Shown: piece by piece, positions 47,560 through 55,476 of the stretch
How positions within the stretch are numbered: the first letter of the stretch is position 1
How the letters are laid out: each line of letters begins with the position of its first letter
NCBI GenBank assembly: GCA_016793095.1
Contig: JAEUJQ010000009.1
Location: forward strand, 1-64,000
Reading direction: 5' to 3'
Origin: Myxococcaceae bacterium
GTDB taxonomy: Bacteria > Myxococcota > Myxococcia > Myxococcales > Myxococcaceae
DNA length: 64,000 nucleotides
Notes under the pieces: generated by a model
The model's input: the letters and a program-made list of their open reading frames with translations, nothing else
What the model was told of the DNA's origin: nothing
The model's database searches: none
Position numbers and translations under genes: made by a program

Positions 47560-48276
47560 TCACCACACATGGGGGATGAGTCGGAACCGCGTGCGCAGCG
47601 CGTAGGCCTCGTAGCCGGGGAGGTCACGACGGAGCGTCCGGTCCTCGAGCCACGTTCGCACGACGAGGACCCCGATGGCCGCGGCCGCAGGAACCAGCGC
47701 CCAGGCGGAGCCGAGGAGGAGGGCGAGGGCAGGGTACTGGAGCAGGAGCCCGGCGTAGAACGGGTGCCGGACCCACCGGTAGGGGCCTCCGGTCGCGAGG
47801 GCGTGCCCCGAGGACTCGACGCGAACGGTGGTGGCGAGCCGCGCGTTCGCGACCATCGCGGCCGCGGTCGGGACCATCGACAGCAGGTACAGCACACCGC
47901 CCAGCACCCACCAGCCCCACCCGAGCGGCGACCAGCCCTGGCGCGCATCGAGTCCCGCCACGAGGAAGACGGCGAAGGTGGTCAGCGTCATCATCAGCAC
48001 CATCACCTTGTCGAAGCCCTTCGTGTCCTTGTGGAGCTTCGCGCGCTCCGCCACGACCTCGGGGTTGCGGGGCAGCACCCAGGCGCCCATCAGCACCAGC
48101 GCTGCCAGGGCCACGCCGAGGTACAGCCAGCCGTTGACCCAGCGCAGCGAGCCGGCGGTCGCGAAGAGGATGACGGTGATGATCACCAACTGAACGCCGA
48201 GCTGCACGAAGCGCACGACGACGCCGCGAACGACCTCACGCGAGACCTTCGTCGATGGCAGGGGGGCGGTCATCAT
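47560..48276 (-). CDS. Isoprenylcysteine carboxyl methyltransferase/PEMT-like protein
   Basis: 238 residues from ATG 48276 (a second ATG is next to it). Six or so membrane helices; the C-terminal signature ATGGPYRWVRHPFYAG and a following Glu (RTWLEDRTLRR) match the SAM-binding part of ICMT/PEMT-type membrane methyltransferases. Substrate unknown; phospholipids or isoprenoids are the usual ones. Divergent from the TonB-type receptor. Longer open frame upstream is antisense. Confidence 0.88.
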   Translation of the reverse strand: MMTAPLPSTKVSREVVRGVVVRFVQLGVQLVIITVILFATAGSLRWVNGWLYLGVALAALVLMGAWVLPRNPEVVAERAKLHKDTKGFDKVMVLMMTLTTFAVFLVAGLDARQGWSPLGWGWWVLGGVLYLLSMVPTAAAMVANARLATTVRVESSGHALATGGPYRWVRHPFYAGLLLQYPALALLLGSAWALVPAAAAIGVLVVRTWLEDRTLRRDLPGYEAYALRTRFRLIPHVW

Positions 48277-48404
48277 GCGGACCTCCCCCATCGGATTTGC
48301 ATCGACCATGCCCGTGCTCTCGCGAGGAGCACCCCTCGTGACGGCGCAACCGGTGCGTCCGGTGGTGACTCGCGCTCGCCTCCTGCCCCCCCTCGACGCA
48401 GAGT

Positions 48405-50909
48405 GTGGCACCGGTGGCCTCGTCGCGACTCGTGCTCCTCGTCGTCCTGCTCGGCGCTGGCCTCGCGCGAGCTCAGGTCGGCGCTGTCCGGTTTCCCTCG
48501 GACGGCGGGTCCGCACCATCGGAGTCGGGGGCCGCCCTGCGCTCGGACGGCGGGTCCGCATCATCGGAGTCGGGGGCCGCCCTGCGCTCGGACGGCGGCT
48601 CCACGTCACCGGAGTCGGGGGCCGCACCGCGCTCGGACGGCGGCTCCACGTCACCGGAGTCGAGGGCCGCACCGCGCTTCGACGGCGGCTCCACGTCACC
48701 GGAATCGAGGGCCACACTGCACTCTGACGGCGGCTCCGCATCATCGGAGTCGAGCGTCGAATGGGACGCCGGCCTGCCTTCCCCGATCGCGTCACCAGCC
48801 GAGAGCGCCGCCGAGTTCGAGACCCAGGTGACGAGCGACCGGAACGCGGTGCCCTCGGACCGTGCCTCGACGGTCGTGCGCCGCGCCGATCTCGATCGGC
48901 GCCTGCCCCGGAGCGCGCCCGACGCGGTGCGGTTCGAGCCGGGCGTCTTCGTCCAGCGCACCGCGCACGGACAGGCCTCGGTCTTCATCCGCGGCCTCAC
49001 CGGCCAGCAGACCGTGCTGATGTTCGACGGCGTCCGGCTCAACACCTCGACGTGGCGGCAGGGGCCGAACCAGTACTTCTTCACGCTCGACTCGGCGACC
49101 ATCGAGTCGCTCGAGGTGCTGCGCGGTGGCGCATCGACCTGGTTCGGCACTGACGCGCTGGGCGGCGTCGTCGCAGTGCAGCCACAGGACGCGCCCGACG
49201 GACGCGCCGCGCCGGTGCTGCGGCCCACCGCGCTCTTCAAGACGGCCAGCGCCGACAACGAGCTGCTTGGCCGCGCGCAGGTGGAGGCGGCGGCTGGCCC
49301 CATCGGCTTCATCGGCGGTGTCGGGGGCCGCACCGCGGGGCTCCTCGAGAGCGCTGGCCCCGTCGGCAACCTCGCCGGTGGCGGCGTGCCCGACGTGCCC
49401 CGCCTCGCCCCCGATGGCCGCACCCAGCTCGGCACCGGCTTCAAGGAGCTCACCTTCGACGGCCGCGCGACGCTGCGCCTCAGCGACACGAACACGCTCA
49501 CCGCGGCGCTCTACGGCTACCGCCAGTTCGACGCGCCGCGAACGGACCAGTGCCCGCCCCCCGGCGCGCGCTTCGACGAGTGCCTCACCATCACCGAGCA
49601 GTTCCGCACGCTCGCCTACCTGAAGTGGAGCCTCGTCACGCCCGCAATGTCCCTCGACGTCACCGGCTCCTGGCAGCGGCAGCTCGAGCGTCGCGAGGGC
49701 GTGCGGCCAGCGTCCTTCGTGGCGTCGACGGGGCGTGACGTCGTCGACTCCTTCGGAGGCTCAGCGCGGCTCGTCTCGCGCGACTTCACGCCGCGGCCGG
49801 GCATCACCCTCAAGCTGCGCGCCGGCGCCGACACCTGGCTCGACCTCGTGGAGTCCCGCGCGTGGCTGGGCTTCACCGACCTCGGCCTCACGCTCGAGCG
49901 GACCCGCGGGCAGTACCTCGACGGCTCGCGGGGCCTCACCGGCGGCGCCTTCAGCGAGCTCGAGGCCGCGGTGCCCTTCGACGTGCGGCTGCGCGCGGGC
50001 GGGCGCGTCGGCTGGGCGGCGGTCAACGCGCCGGGCGACGCCGAGTCGGGCTCGTCGGTCGTCGCGCGCTCGTGGCTGCCCTTCGCTGCGACCGGTGGCG
50101 TGCAGTGGCGCCCGGTCGAGCTGCTCACGCTGCTGCTGCACGCCGACCACAGCTTCCGCGCGCCGAACCTCGACGACCTCACCTCACGCCAGCAGACCGG
50201 CCCCGGCTTTCAGTTCGAGAACCCCGCCCTCGCGCCCGAGACGGCCACGACCCTCGAGGTGGGCGCGCGGCTCCGCACCGCTCCCGTCACCGTGGACGTG
50301 TGGGCGTTTCAGACGTGGCTCGGCGGCGCCATCGTCAAGCAGCCGCGCGCGCTCGCCGACTGCCCCCCGAACACGCCCGCCTGCAGCGCGTCGTGGAACC
50401 GCCTGCAGCTCGTCAACGCGCCCGGGCTGTCGGACCTGCGCGGCGTCGAGGTGAGCGCGCGAGCCAGGTTGCCGCTCGGACTCGGCGCGCGCGCGACGAT
50501 GAACGCGACGTGGGGAGACGGCCCCACCACGCTCCCGCAGCCGACGGACCCCTCGATTCCCTGGCAGCCCCGCGTGCCGCTCTCGCGCATTCCCCCCATC
50601 AACGGCGTCGCCGAGGTGTCGTGGACGCACGCCGGCGCGTTCACCGCTGCGGCCTCCCTGCAGTGGGCCGGGCCCCAGTCGCGCCTCGCCCTCGCTGACC
50701 AGTCCGACGCCCGCATTCCCGTGGGCGGCACGCCCGGCTTCCTCGTGATGGACCTGCGCGCCTCGGTGCGCCTGTCGCCACAGGTCTCGGCGTCGCTCGT
50801 GGTCGAGAACCTCTTCGACAGCCCTCATCGGACGCACGGCTCGAGCGTGAACGGCCCCGCTCGCGGGGTGCTGCTGGGGCTGATGGGCGGCTGGCCCACG
50901 GTGCGGTAG
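48405..50909 (+). CDS. TonB-dependent receptor with repeated N-terminal insert
   Basis: 834 residues from GTG 48405 (GTG 48414 also possible). Signal peptide ends near LARAQ. Six tandem 15-residue repeats (SDGGSTSPESRAA type) occupy ~32-121. A plug domain follows (VFIRGLTGQQTVLMFDGVRL; ESLEVLRGGASTWFGTDALG), then a 22-strand-type barrel ending LLGLMGGWPTVR, which lacks the usual final aromatic residue. Presumed uptake of a siderophore, cobalamin or oligosaccharide; ligand unknown. Confidence 0.92.
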   Translation: MAPVASSRLVLLVVLLGAGLARAQVGAVRFPSDGGSAPSESGAALRSDGGSASSESGAALRSDGGSTSPESGAAPRSDGGSTSPESRAAPRFDGGSTSPESRATLHSDGGSASSESSVEWDAGLPSPIASPAESAAEFETQVTSDRNAVPSDRASTVVRRADLDRRLPRSAPDAVRFEPGVFVQRTAHGQASVFIRGLTGQQTVLMFDGVRLNTSTWRQGPNQYFFTLDSATIESLEVLRGGASTWFGTDALGGVVAVQPQDAPDGRAAPVLRPTALFKTASADNELLGRAQVEAAAGPIGFIGGVGGRTAGLLESAGPVGNLAGGGVPDVPRLAPDGRTQLGTGFKELTFDGRATLRLSDTNTLTAALYGYRQFDAPRTDQCPPPGARFDECLTITEQFRTLAYLKWSLVTPAMSLDVTGSWQRQLERREGVRPASFVASTGRDVVDSFGGSARLVSRDFTPRPGITLKLRAGADTWLDLVESRAWLGFTDLGLTLERTRGQYLDGSRGLTGGAFSELEAAVPFDVRLRAGGRVGWAAVNAPGDAESGSSVVARSWLPFAATGGVQWRPVELLTLLLHADHSFRAPNLDDLTSRQQTGPGFQFENPALAPETATTLEVGARLRTAPVTVDVWAFQTWLGGAIVKQPRALADCPPNTPACSASWNRLQLVNAPGLSDLRGVEVSARARLPLGLGARATMNATWGDGPTTLPQPTDPSIPWQPRVPLSRIPPINGVAEVSWTHAGAFTAAASLQWAGPQSRLALADQSDARIPVGGTPGFLVMDLRASVRLSPQVSASLVVENLFDSPHRTHGSSVNGPARGVLLGLMGGWPTVR
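48498..48767 (+). repeat. 45-bp in-frame repeat, six copies
   Basis: Encodes six 15-residue units such as SDGGSAPSESGAALR, SDGGSASSESGAALR and SDGGSTSPESRAAPR. The third position varies little, so the DNA copies are nearly identical in places, pointing to recent slippage. Located between signal peptide and plug domain of the TonB-type receptor. Confidence 0.92.
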
Positions 50910-50960
50910 CCGATCGTGCTCAGGGGTCGTCCAGCAACCTGCTAGGCTGCGCGACCTCGC

Positions 50961-52505
50961 ATGGGCATTCCCTTCGGCCGCTACGAGTTGCTCCGCAAGA
51001 TCGCCGCCGGCGGCATGGGGCAGGTGTTGCTCGCGCGGAAGGGCGCCGAGGGCTTCGAGAAGCTCGTCGTCATCAAGCGCATCCTCCCGCACCTGGTCGA
51101 GGATGAAGAGTTCTTCACCATGTTCATCGACGAGGCGAAGATCACCATGCGCCTCGACCACCCGAACATCGCGCGCATCAACGAGTTCGGGGTCGAGAAC
51201 GGGGTGCACTTCATCGAGATGGAGTACGTCCAGGGCGAAGACGTACGCCGCCTCGACAAGCGCTCGCGGCTCGCCAACACGCCGGTGCCGCTCGGCGTCA
51301 TCCTGCGCATCATCGCGGACGCGGCGGCGGGCCTCGACTTCGCGCACAAGGCGAAGGACTCGAAGGGCAACCCGCTGAACCTCGTGCACCGGGACGTCTC
51401 GCCGCAGAACGTCCTCGTGGGCTTCGACGGCTCGGTGAAGCTCATCGACTTCGGCGTGGCGAAGGCCGCGGGGCGCGCGCAGCACACGGCGACCGGCATC
51501 CTCAAGGGCAAGTTCCCGTACATGTCGCCAGAGCAGGCCGACGGGCTCGACATGGACGGCCGCAGCGACGTCTTCGCGCTCGGCATCGTCCTGTGGGAGT
51601 TGCTGACCGGGAAGCGGCTCTTCAAGGGTGAGAACGACCTGATGACGCAGCGGCTGGTGAAGGCCTGCCAGGTGCCGCCGCCGTCGCAGGTGGAGCCCTC
51701 GCTGCCGCCAGCGCTCGACGCGGTGGTGCTCAAGGCGCTCGCGAAGGAGCCGAAGGACCGCTACGCCGACGCGGCCGCGTTCCGAATGGCGCTCGAGGAC
51801 TTCGCCTTCAAGAACGCCATCCCCGCGTCGAACGCGCACCTCGTCGAGTTCATGCAGGCGCTCTACGCCGAGCGCATCGCGAAGGAAGCCGACCCGCGCT
51901 CGCTCGAAGAGGACTCGGGGCTCACCGACCTCGACGCCGGCGGGCTGCCGAAGAACGCGCAGGGCGCCACCACCATCGACCGCCACAAGCAGGGCGGGCA
52001 GGTCTTCCCGCAGGGCGCCACCACGGGCAAGCACCAGACCGAGGCGGTGCAGAACCCTGCCGGGTCCTCACGCACGGGCCTGTGGTTGGGCCTCGGGCTC
52101 GTCGCGGCCGTCGTCATCGGCGTCGGTGGCTACGTGGTGAAGAGCCGGACGGGCGGCGAGACACCGCAGCCGAACGTGCCCGTCGTGGTCACCCCGCCGA
52201 CGCCGAAGGACCCGGTGAAGGTCGAGCCCCCGCCGCAGGTCATCGAGTACGTCACCTTCACGCTCTCGTCCGAGCCGGTCGGTGCGGAGATCGAGCTCGG
52301 CGGAGACAAGAAGGGCCTCACGCCGCTGGAGCTGAAGCTCGAGAAGTCGAAGCTGCCGGTGCTCTTGAAGCTGACGAAGGACGGCTATGAGGCCTTCCAG
52401 ACGACGCTGACGGACTCGACCGAGCCGTCGGTGGCAGCGACGCTCAAGAAGCGCGCGACCGTGAAGGTCGGCCCGAAGCCCAGCGACATCAAGACGACGC
52501 GTTGA
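50961..52505 (+). CDS. Ser/Thr protein kinase with TM helix and PEGA domain
   Basis: 514 residues. Kinase domain at ~7-270: AAGGMGQVLLAR, Lys in VVIKRIL, Glu in FIDEAK, HRDVSPQN, DFGVAKA, SPEQ. Juxtamembrane linker, helix at ~374-394 (LWLGLGLVAAVVIGVGGYVV), Pro-rich stretch, then a PEGA domain (~432-505, SEPVGAEIELGGDKKGLTP). PEGA domains in kinases are extracytoplasmic, so a sensor role is inferred. The degenerate tandem repeat begins 80 bases after the stop. Confidence 0.94.
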   Translation: MGIPFGRYELLRKIAAGGMGQVLLARKGAEGFEKLVVIKRILPHLVEDEEFFTMFIDEAKITMRLDHPNIARINEFGVENGVHFIEMEYVQGEDVRRLDKRSRLANTPVPLGVILRIIADAAAGLDFAHKAKDSKGNPLNLVHRDVSPQNVLVGFDGSVKLIDFGVAKAAGRAQHTATGILKGKFPYMSPEQADGLDMDGRSDVFALGIVLWELLTGKRLFKGENDLMTQRLVKACQVPPPSQVEPSLPPALDAVVLKALAKEPKDRYADAAAFRMALEDFAFKNAIPASNAHLVEFMQALYAERIAKEADPRSLEEDSGLTDLDAGGLPKNAQGATTIDRHKQGGQVFPQGATTGKHQTEAVQNPAGSSRTGLWLGLGLVAAVVIGVGGYVVKSRTGGETPQPNVPVVVTPPTPKDPVKVEPPPQVIEYVTFTLSSEPVGAEIELGGDKKGLTPLELKLEKSKLPVLLKLTKDGYEAFQTTLTDSTEPSVAATLKKRATVKVGPKPSDIKTTR

Positions 52506-52584
52506 CGCGAGCTGCGAGGCGCAGTCACGGCACGTCACCGCAGCGCTGCCTCCCAGGGCGTGCCGTCTCGAGCTGGCGCCGGAC

Positions 52585-52902
52585 GCAGTCGCGGGCGTCG
52601 TGGTGCCGACGAGCTTCGTCTCGACGTCGCGAATCAGCTCGTGCCGTGAACGGAGGCGCTACTTTCGCAGCTTGCGGATCTCGGCGTGCAGTCGCGGGCG
52701 TCGTGCCGACGAGCTTCGTCTCGACGTCGCGAATCAGCTCGTGCCGTGAACGTCGCCGGTGCGCTCGCCGCTACTTTCGCAGCTTGCGGATCTCGGCGCG
52801 CAGTGCCGACGAGCTTCGTCTCGACGTCGCGAACAGCTCGTGCCGTGAACGGCGCCGGTGCGCTCGCCGCTACTTTCGCAGCTTGCGGATCTCGGCGCGC
52901 AG
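52585..52902. repeat. ~100-112-bp tandem copies carrying a gene 3' end
   Basis: Three copies; the anchor GCCGACGAGCTTCGTC occurs at 52605, 52705 and 52805, and CTACTTTCGCAGCTTGCGG at 52659, 52771 and 52870. The last copy is the true 3' end (codons for RAEIRKLRK plus stop) of the minus-strand gene at 52870; the others are noncoding echoes. GACGA-GCT-TCGTC in each copy can fold into a hairpin. Confidence 0.9.
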
Positions 52903-53292
52903 GTCGAGGCGGGTCTGGTCGAGCAGGCGACGCAGCCGGTTCTGCTCCTCGCGCGCGATCTCGAGCTCGCGGCGCGCGCGCACGGCCTCGCGGTCCTTCA
53001 CGTCGAGCTCCTGGTTGGCCCCCACCAGCTCGCGCTTGAAGAGCGCGTTCCGATTCTGCAGCGACACCACCAACGTCACGAGGTCCTCGACTGACAGCTC
53101 CGCGAGCTGACCGCCCGAGGCCGAGGCAGCTTCGTCGAGGACGCTGAGTCGGCGGTGGGCCTCTTCGAGCTGCGCCTCGAGCTCGGACAGCTCCTGCTCG
53201 AGCACGTCGATGGTCTCGACCTCCTCGCGCAGCTGCCGGTTCTCGACCTGGAGCCGCTCGACGAGCGCACGCAGCTCACGGTCCTCGGTCAC
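52870..53292 (-). CDS. Coiled-coil protein downstream of glgX
   Basis: 140 residues from GTG 53292 (GTGA overlap with the glgX stop). Nearly all of it is predicted heptad-type coiled coil (LVERLQVENRQLREEVETID; VLEQELSELEAQLEEAHRRL), with a short hydrophobic break (VEDLVTLVVSLQ) in the middle. Soluble; probably a scaffold or dimerisation protein. Function unknown, though coupling to glgX suggests shared expression. Confidence 0.8.
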   Translation of the reverse strand: MTEDRELRALVERLQVENRQLREEVETIDVLEQELSELEAQLEEAHRRLSVLDEAASASGGQLAELSVEDLVTLVVSLQNRNALFKRELVGANQELDVKDREAVRARRELEIAREEQNRLRRLLDQTRLDLRAEIRKLRK

Positions 53293-55391
53293 GCAGGCGC
53301 TCCAGCGCGCATCGCCAGCACGACGACCGACCGGCCCATGACGACGAAGCGCGCGCCACAGGCGTACTCCTTCCCTTCGAGCTCGAGCGCCGTGTCCAGG
53401 CTCACCTGCCAGCGCGCGCCCCACTGCTTGCCCGGCAGCGTCACCGGCAGGTCGTCCGCCGAGGCGTTCAGGTAGATGAGCAGGCTGTCTCCGACGAGCT
53501 TCCGGCCCTCGGGGTCGCGCGTGCCGATGGCGTCACCGCCGAGGAACCACGCCATGTACTGGCGGGCTGCCTTCCAGTCAGCGGGCTGCATCTCGGCGCC
53601 GTCGGCGTTGAACCAGACGAGGTCGTGGAACTTCGAGTCGTCGAGCGTCTGACCGAGGAAGAAGTTGCGGCGCTGCAGCACGGGCTGGTGGCGGCGGAGC
53701 TCGGCCAGGCGCCTGACGAAGGCGAGGTGCGCGGCGCCCTCGGGGGTCAGCTTCCAGTCGTGCCAGAGCAGCTCGTTGTCCTGGCAGTAGGTGTTGTTGT
53801 TGCCGCGCTGCGTGCGGCCCAGCTCGTCGCCGGCGTTCAGCATCGGCGTGCCGACCGAGAGGAAGAGCGTCGCGAGGAAGTTCCGCTGCTGCCGGGCGCG
53901 CAGGGTGTTGATGGCGGCGTCGGTCGTCTCGCCCTCGACCCCGCAGTTCCACGAGTGGTTGGAGTCGTTGCCGTCCTTGTTGCCCTCGAGGTTCGCGTCG
54001 TTGTGCTTCTTCGAGTAGCTGACGAGGTCGCGCAGGGTGAAGCCGTCGTGCGCGGCGAGGAAGTTGATGCTGGCGGTCGGTCGCCGCCCCGAGAGCTTGA
54101 AGAAGTCGGACGAGCCGGTGAGCCGGTAGCCGAGCTCGGAGGCCTGCCACTGGTCGCCCTTCCAGAAGTGGCGAATCGAGTCGCGGTACCGGTCGTTCCA
54201 CTCGGCGAAGAGCGCGGGGTACTGGCCGAGCCGGTACCCCTCATGGCCGAGGTCCCACGGCTCGGCGATGAGCTTCACGCGCGAGAGCACCGGGTCCTGG
54301 TGAATGGCGGTGAGGAAGGGCGCGTTGGGCTGGAAGTCTCCGTTGCCGGAGCGCGCGAGGGTGGTGGCGAGGTCGAAGCGGAAGCCATCGACGTGGAACT
54401 CCGTCACCCAGTGGCGGAGCGAGTCGAGCACGAGCTTGAGCACCCACGGGTTGCCCAGGTTCAGGCTGTTCCCGCAGCCGGTGAAGTCGCGGTACTTCGA
54501 GCGGTCGGCGTCCTGCAGCCAGTAGGAGCCCCGGTTGTCGAGGCCCTTCCACGACAGCATCGGCCCCAGGTGGTTGCCCTCGCAGGTGTGGTTGGGTGCC
54601 ACGTCGAGGATGACCTCGAGCCCCGCGTGGTGGAGCGCCTTCACCATCGTCTTGAACTCGTGGACCGCTCCCCGACCGGTGGCGGACGCGAAGCGCGGAT
54701 CAGGAGCGAAGAAGCCGAGCGTGTTGTAGCCCCACGCGTTGGTGAGCCCCTTCGCGACGAGGAAGCCCTCGACGACGCTGTGCTGCACGGGCAGCAGCTC
54801 GACGGAGGTGACGCCGATGGTGCGCAGGTGCTCGATGACGGCCGGGTGCGCGAGGCCCAGGTAGGTGCCGCGATGCTCGGGCGGGACCTCGGGGTGCCGG
54901 GCGGTGAGGCCCTTCAGGTACACCTCGTAGATGACGGTACGGCGCCAGATGACCTCGGGCCGCTTCTCGTGGGCCCAATCGAAGTCATCGCGCACCACGA
55001 GGCTGCGGGGCACGAACGGCGCGCTGTCGCGTGGGTCTGGCGCGGCGCCCTGGAATGGAGAGAGCGGCCCGGTGTGGGTCACCTGGCCTTTGAGCGCGCG
55101 GGCGTAGGGGTCCACCAGGAGCTTCGACGGGTTGAAGATGAACCCTTCGCCGGGGTTCCAGGGCCCATGGGCGCGGAAGCCGTAGGCCTGTCCCGGTCGC
55201 AGGCCGGGCACGTAGCCGTGCCAGACGCCGTTGGTGACCTCGGTGAGGGGCGCGCGGTGCTCGACGCCGTCCTCATCGAAGAGACACAGGTCGATGCCCG
55301 TGCCCGAGGAGAGGACCGCGAAGTTGACGCCGTGCCCGTCGAAGGTCGCGCCGAGGGGGTAGGGGACACCGGGTCGGAGTGGGAACGTCAT
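53289..55391 (-). CDS. glgX: Glycogen debranching enzyme GlgX
   Basis: 700 residues from ATG 55391, the first Met before the CBM48 domain; ATG 55457 would add an unlikely N-terminus. CBM48 at ~1-100 (FDGHGVNFAVLSSGTGIDLC), then a GH13 barrel: DVAPNHTCEG, nucleophile Asp in GFRFDLATTL, acid Glu in LIAEPWD, and NFLAAHDGFTL. C-terminal beta domain. It hydrolyses alpha-1,6 branch points of glycogen limit dextrins. Divergent from the repeat-rich lipoprotein. Confidence 0.95.
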   Translation of the reverse strand: MTFPLRPGVPYPLGATFDGHGVNFAVLSSGTGIDLCLFDEDGVEHRAPLTEVTNGVWHGYVPGLRPGQAYGFRAHGPWNPGEGFIFNPSKLLVDPYARALKGQVTHTGPLSPFQGAAPDPRDSAPFVPRSLVVRDDFDWAHEKRPEVIWRRTVIYEVYLKGLTARHPEVPPEHRGTYLGLAHPAVIEHLRTIGVTSVELLPVQHSVVEGFLVAKGLTNAWGYNTLGFFAPDPRFASATGRGAVHEFKTMVKALHHAGLEVILDVAPNHTCEGNHLGPMLSWKGLDNRGSYWLQDADRSKYRDFTGCGNSLNLGNPWVLKLVLDSLRHWVTEFHVDGFRFDLATTLARSGNGDFQPNAPFLTAIHQDPVLSRVKLIAEPWDLGHEGYRLGQYPALFAEWNDRYRDSIRHFWKGDQWQASELGYRLTGSSDFFKLSGRRPTASINFLAAHDGFTLRDLVSYSKKHNDANLEGNKDGNDSNHSWNCGVEGETTDAAINTLRARQQRNFLATLFLSVGTPMLNAGDELGRTQRGNNNTYCQDNELLWHDWKLTPEGAAHLAFVRRLAELRRHQPVLQRRNFFLGQTLDDSKFHDLVWFNADGAEMQPADWKAARQYMAWFLGGDAIGTRDPEGRKLVGDSLLIYLNASADDLPVTLPGKQWGARWQVSLDTALELEGKEYACGARFVVMGRSVVVLAMRAGAPA

Positions 55392-55476
55392 CAGGCCGTC
55401 CAGAGCGTAGCGCGACTGCCGGGCGCTCCGAACTTCGCTTGCACACGGGTGGGCCATGGTGTGTCAGCACGCTGCC

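Noticed and set aside
48314-48332. GTGCTC/GAGCAC hairpin upstream of the TonB-type receptor as a riboswitch
   Set aside because: Arms are short and no conserved cobalamin or other riboswitch core was found.
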